Assembly (NCBI GenBank): GCA_910574715.1
Contig: CAJTCH010000013.1
Coordinates: forward strand, 41,493-105,492
Source of the DNA: Lachnospiraceae bacterium
Lineage (GTDB): Bacteria; Bacillota; Clostridia; Lachnospirales; Lachnospiraceae
DNA length: 64,000 bases
Direction: 5' to 3'
Shown here: in pieces, positions 61,260 through 64,000 of the stretch
How positions within the stretch are numbered: the first letter of the stretch is position 1
Layout: the number at the start of each line of letters is the position of its first letter
The notes under the pieces: model-generated
What the model was told of the DNA's origin: nothing
Database searches by the model: none
The model's input: only the letters and a program-made list of their open reading frames with translations
Made by a program: the position numbers and the translations under genes

Positions 61260-63896
61260 TTAATATCCCAGGATACTCTGATAAGATATCGTATATGTAT
61301 CATCCGGGAATCCCCACGCTTTACTTCCGCTCCAATCTGATATCTTACGCATAAAAGTTGTCCTTGAGCTGACCTCCGCCTGTACGGACAGCATCGTATA
61401 TCCCTCCAACAGGTTCATATTCGGTTGATTCGCCTGAATACAATCTGCGATTCTCCCCAATATACCTGTTCCGTTCCCCGTCAGCATAGACAGATTCAGA
61501 AAAATTCTCATATACTCAGAGTAATCCAATGTTAAATATTTTTTCTTTGTATTATCTCCCATATAAGGTGCAGTAGCCCACGAATCGGTCTTTTTGATAA
61601 GTACCACGCCATATCCCTGCTTGATCTTTGTGATATCGCTTGCCGTCTCAACACCGGCAAAACCAAGCTTGATCACAACCTTTATTATGGGCACCAGATA
61701 AGGCGCCCATCCCCCTGCAATCGTTGTTGCCATTGCGAATGCTATCCCGTCGATCTCATGATCAGTAAAAGCGAAAAATGAATTAAACAATAACCGTATT
61801 CCAAAGATCATCATAACCGTATTCAATACATTTATCTTCGATTCATCCTTCCCCCACAGGATATATTCACATTCTGCCTGATATGCGGCATGCTCCGACA
61901 GTTTATAGCCGCTGATACCGATAATCTCTCCTTCCGGCCTGTCTTGCCCGTCCTTCTTGTTCACTGTATAATAAGAAAACATTTGCATAGCATATTCAGA
62001 AATATATAGGTTTTCTAACCCCTTTGAAACAATCTCATCTACTTTATCCAGGAAAGATACGGCAGCATCCATCGATTCTTGAAATTTCTTTGTCGTCTCT
62101 TTTCTGGCTGATGAATTATTCACATCCCCGGAAGCATTCAGATCCGTCAACTGCTCTTCTGCTTTTGACGCATCTTTCCCAACCTTCGAAGACGGGAGTT
62201 CTCCTATGGACGACCATTTAAAGTCAGGATAATCATCCGCTTTGTTCGCCTCTTCTCCAGCCTTTTTACTCTCTTCCAGCCTGCCATTCGCTTCATTCTG
62301 TTCCTGTTGAGAGTCCTCTTTATTCGATTCTCTGCAATATTCCTGAAGCCTTTTATAAAACGGATGACCGCTGATTGACTTCGAAGCTCCCGCTTCGGAT
62401 ATATCCTTATGTTTGTAATGGTCAGGGAAATACTCTCTATCTCTTATCCGTTTGATATCATTGACGTATTCTGCCTTCGTTCCTTTCATACACGAATCCG
62501 CTGCTTTTTTATACTCTTCATACTGGTCAGATGCAGGTACCGCTGCGATAGACTGTTCCCAGAATTTTTCACCTTTCAGTACATCTTTTAATTTGTGAAA
62601 ATATTCCCGGTTCTGCTCCGTATCAGATATCAAGCTGTCCAATTCCTCAAAATCCGCTTTTCCATTTCCATTTGAAGAATAGAAAAAATCTCTGTACAGC
62701 TTCACATCTGCATCCATACTCCCGGTATCATTTCCTGCTCCTTTCAATTCGCCGTTCGCTTTTTCCCATCCGTCGAATGCTTCTTTTGCCTTTTTCAATT
62801 TTTTCTTTACAGCCGCTAATCTGTCGCATGCTGTCTTTGCCGCATCTTCGGCTGAATCTGCACTGTCCAGATATCCTTTCAATTTGCCCGAATGCTCATC
62901 TATGCACATCTGGGCATAATCAAGAAGCAGTTTTGGATATTTCTTGAGCTCCGCCACTCTCTTGTCATACTCGTTTTTTAATTCTTCAAGATTATCAGAC
63001 GACTGCTCTTGTCCATCATTTTCTGTAAGCTTTCCGATCCCTCCCATCGCGTCGATCGTATTCACATAATACTTTCCACTCATATAACCGTTAAATGTGG
63101 CTTCAGCAAATGGAGTTGACCAGTCTATATTCTTCGTCGTTCTTAAAAACTGATCCACGGTTTTTTCCATTTCGCCCCATCCACCTTTTTCCAGCTTGTC
63201 CTCATAGTCGTCCGCTGCTGCCCACATCAGCAAAGCATTCGATACAATATTCTCATATTCTTCCTTCGTCTGTGACAGTTCTTGTCCTACTGCCTGTGAT
63301 TGCATATGATTGATGAAGCCATCCAGCGTATCCAATGCTTCTTTTGCTTTTTGGAATTCATTATGACAATCTTCCATGGCTTCGCTGAATTCCATCTGCT
63401 TTTTCATGGCTTCCGCCATCTTTTTACCGTTTTTTAATTCCTTTATTTTTTCAACTACCAGTTCTGTTAAGCATACCGGCGCCCGATACTTCATGTATTC
63501 CAATATCTGCTGCTTCTCTACCTCGGTCTGATATATTTCAGACCCCTGTACATTGATTGCATCAAATTTTTTCGTCAGCAGATCCAGTATCTTTTTATAA
63601 TCCTCTTCTCCCGGCATCCCCGTCCCGTTTAATGAACCATTGAAGAATTTCTCCAAATCACTTTCCATAGCTTCCGGCGATCTGTCCATAACCAGTAATC
63701 CATATTCGTCGTGGAGTTCCTCATTATACTGGGCAAGGCCTGCATTCATCGCCATCTCCCCCGCATCCGAGATTACCGCCTTAGACATGCAGATCCGCGC
63801 GGCATCCGTCGTCAAACCTCCCAATAACAATACAGGCACAAGTATAATGGTTAAAAATACTGATATGGTTCCTTTATTCTTACAAAAAAACTTCAA
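61260..63896 (-). CDS. TadG-like DUF5702 protein with long extracytoplasmic domain
   Basis: The 878-residue protein starts with TTG at 63896 (GAGGAGGAAAGGCA before it) and has an N-terminal pilin-like segment (GTISVFLTIILVPVLLLGGL) with a long helical/coiled-coil middle rich in Lys and Glu, and a hydrophobic segment around residues 700-770. It is the largest gene of the locus and lies upstream of the TadE-like gene. It may anchor the pilus at the envelope. DUF5702 assignment is from pattern and context. Confidence 0.8.
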   Translation of the reverse strand: MKFFCKNKGTISVFLTIILVPVLLLGGLTTDAARICMSKAVISDAGEMAMNAGLAQYNEELHDEYGLLVMDRSPEAMESDLEKFFNGSLNGTGMPGEEDYKKILDLLTKKFDAINVQGSEIYQTEVEKQQILEYMKYRAPVCLTELVVEKIKELKNGKKMAEAMKKQMEFSEAMEDCHNEFQKAKEALDTLDGFINHMQSQAVGQELSQTKEEYENIVSNALLMWAAADDYEDKLEKGGWGEMEKTVDQFLRTTKNIDWSTPFAEATFNGYMSGKYYVNTIDAMGGIGKLTENDGQEQSSDNLEELKNEYDKRVAELKKYPKLLLDYAQMCIDEHSGKLKGYLDSADSAEDAAKTACDRLAAVKKKLKKAKEAFDGWEKANGELKGAGNDTGSMDADVKLYRDFFYSSNGNGKADFEELDSLISDTEQNREYFHKLKDVLKGEKFWEQSIAAVPASDQYEEYKKAADSCMKGTKAEYVNDIKRIRDREYFPDHYKHKDISEAGASKSISGHPFYKRLQEYCRESNKEDSQQEQNEANGRLEESKKAGEEANKADDYPDFKWSSIGELPSSKVGKDASKAEEQLTDLNASGDVNNSSARKETTKKFQESMDAAVSFLDKVDEIVSKGLENLYISEYAMQMFSYYTVNKKDGQDRPEGEIIGISGYKLSEHAAYQAECEYILWGKDESKINVLNTVMMIFGIRLLFNSFFAFTDHEIDGIAFAMATTIAGGWAPYLVPIIKVVIKLGFAGVETASDITKIKQGYGVVLIKKTDSWATAPYMGDNTKKKYLTLDYSEYMRIFLNLSMLTGNGTGILGRIADCIQANQPNMNLLEGYTMLSVQAEVSSRTTFMRKISDWSGSKAWGFPDDTYTISYQSILGY

Positions 63897-64000
63897 TGCC
63901 TTTCCTCCTCGTATAATAAGTTTATAGCCAATCAAAACAGGCTATGGACTTATTCTTTTTTGTGATATAGATGAAGGATAATTCAGAAGGAGAATCTTCC
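63897..64000 (-). other. upstream edge, possibly the 3' end of another Tad gene
   Basis: Only about 100 bases are visible. On the minus strand one frame is open from the edge to TAA 63924-63922 (ends KNKSIACFDWL), which could be the end of another gene of the pilus locus. Nothing more can be said from this window. Confidence 0.25.

Overview
The window looks like a chromosomal segment of a strictly anaerobic gut Firmicute, most likely of the Lachnospiraceae / Clostridium cluster XIV type. The signs are proline-reductase (Stickland) genes, a complete selenocysteine system, AGGAGG-type ribosome binding sites, TTG and GTG starts, Lachnospiraceae-type small proteins and a Tad pilus locus with FHA and PP2C regulators. 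The species cannot be fixed from sequence alone. There is no CRISPR array and no intact prophage.

Layout. 1-4 kb: D-proline reductase genes (prdA start, prdC), tRNA-Sec, proline racemase (prdF) and a TetR regulator. 4-13.3 kb: a selenium block on the minus strand, read from right to left: yedF, then selD-selA-selB-LysR-cysteine desulfurase-yedE-TusA-like-DUF3343. The selD gene itself needs an in-frame UGA read as selenocysteine, with a SECIS-like hairpin directly after it, so a plain ORF caller truncates it. 13.4-17.7 kb: a PHP protein and a sugar/inositol-type operon (isomerase-like TIM barrel, IolG-like dehydrogenase, remnant of a GPH transporter) divergent from a LacI regulator with repeated operator-like sites. 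17.7-24.5 kb: small alarmone synthetase, CobO, a PTS-type EIIC protein, a MacB-like ABC system with a secreted partner, and tRNA-Gly.

24.9-29.1 kb: a three-gene operon of membrane protein, VWA/solute-binding-like protein and TelA; its first gene carries three tandem 40-bp copies of its own 3' end. 29.1-34.7 kb: a PucR-linked catabolic set of permease, M20 hydrolase and amidohydrolase. 34.8-41.6 kb: an orphan chemoreceptor and a two-component system with an FtsX-type ABC exporter. 41.6-43.7 kb: a GH42 beta-galactosidase.

43.7-56.3 kb is an accessory, partly decayed region: GH13 and HTH remnants, an Rpn-type nuclease with seven GISQ repeats, an ATPase pseudogene, an IbrA/IbrB pair, a sugar-kinase/SDR pair that appears to have lost both 5' ends in one deletion, two DeoR regulators, a Gfo/Idh/MocA dehydrogenase, one broken and one intact toxin-antitoxin pair, and an IS1595-type element with matching inverted ends. 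56.3-64 kb: the distal part of a Tad/Flp pilus locus (DUF5702 protein, TadE-like protein, TadV-like prepilin peptidase, TPR/WG-repeat protein, FHA protein, PP2C phosphatase).

How it fits together. Proline racemase feeds D-proline to the selenoprotein proline reductase complex, so the neighbouring selenium genes (selenophosphate, Sec-tRNA synthesis, SelB, selenium transport and carriers) and cobalamin adenosylation match an amino-acid-fermenting anaerobe. SelD being a selenoprotein makes the whole pathway depend on its own product.
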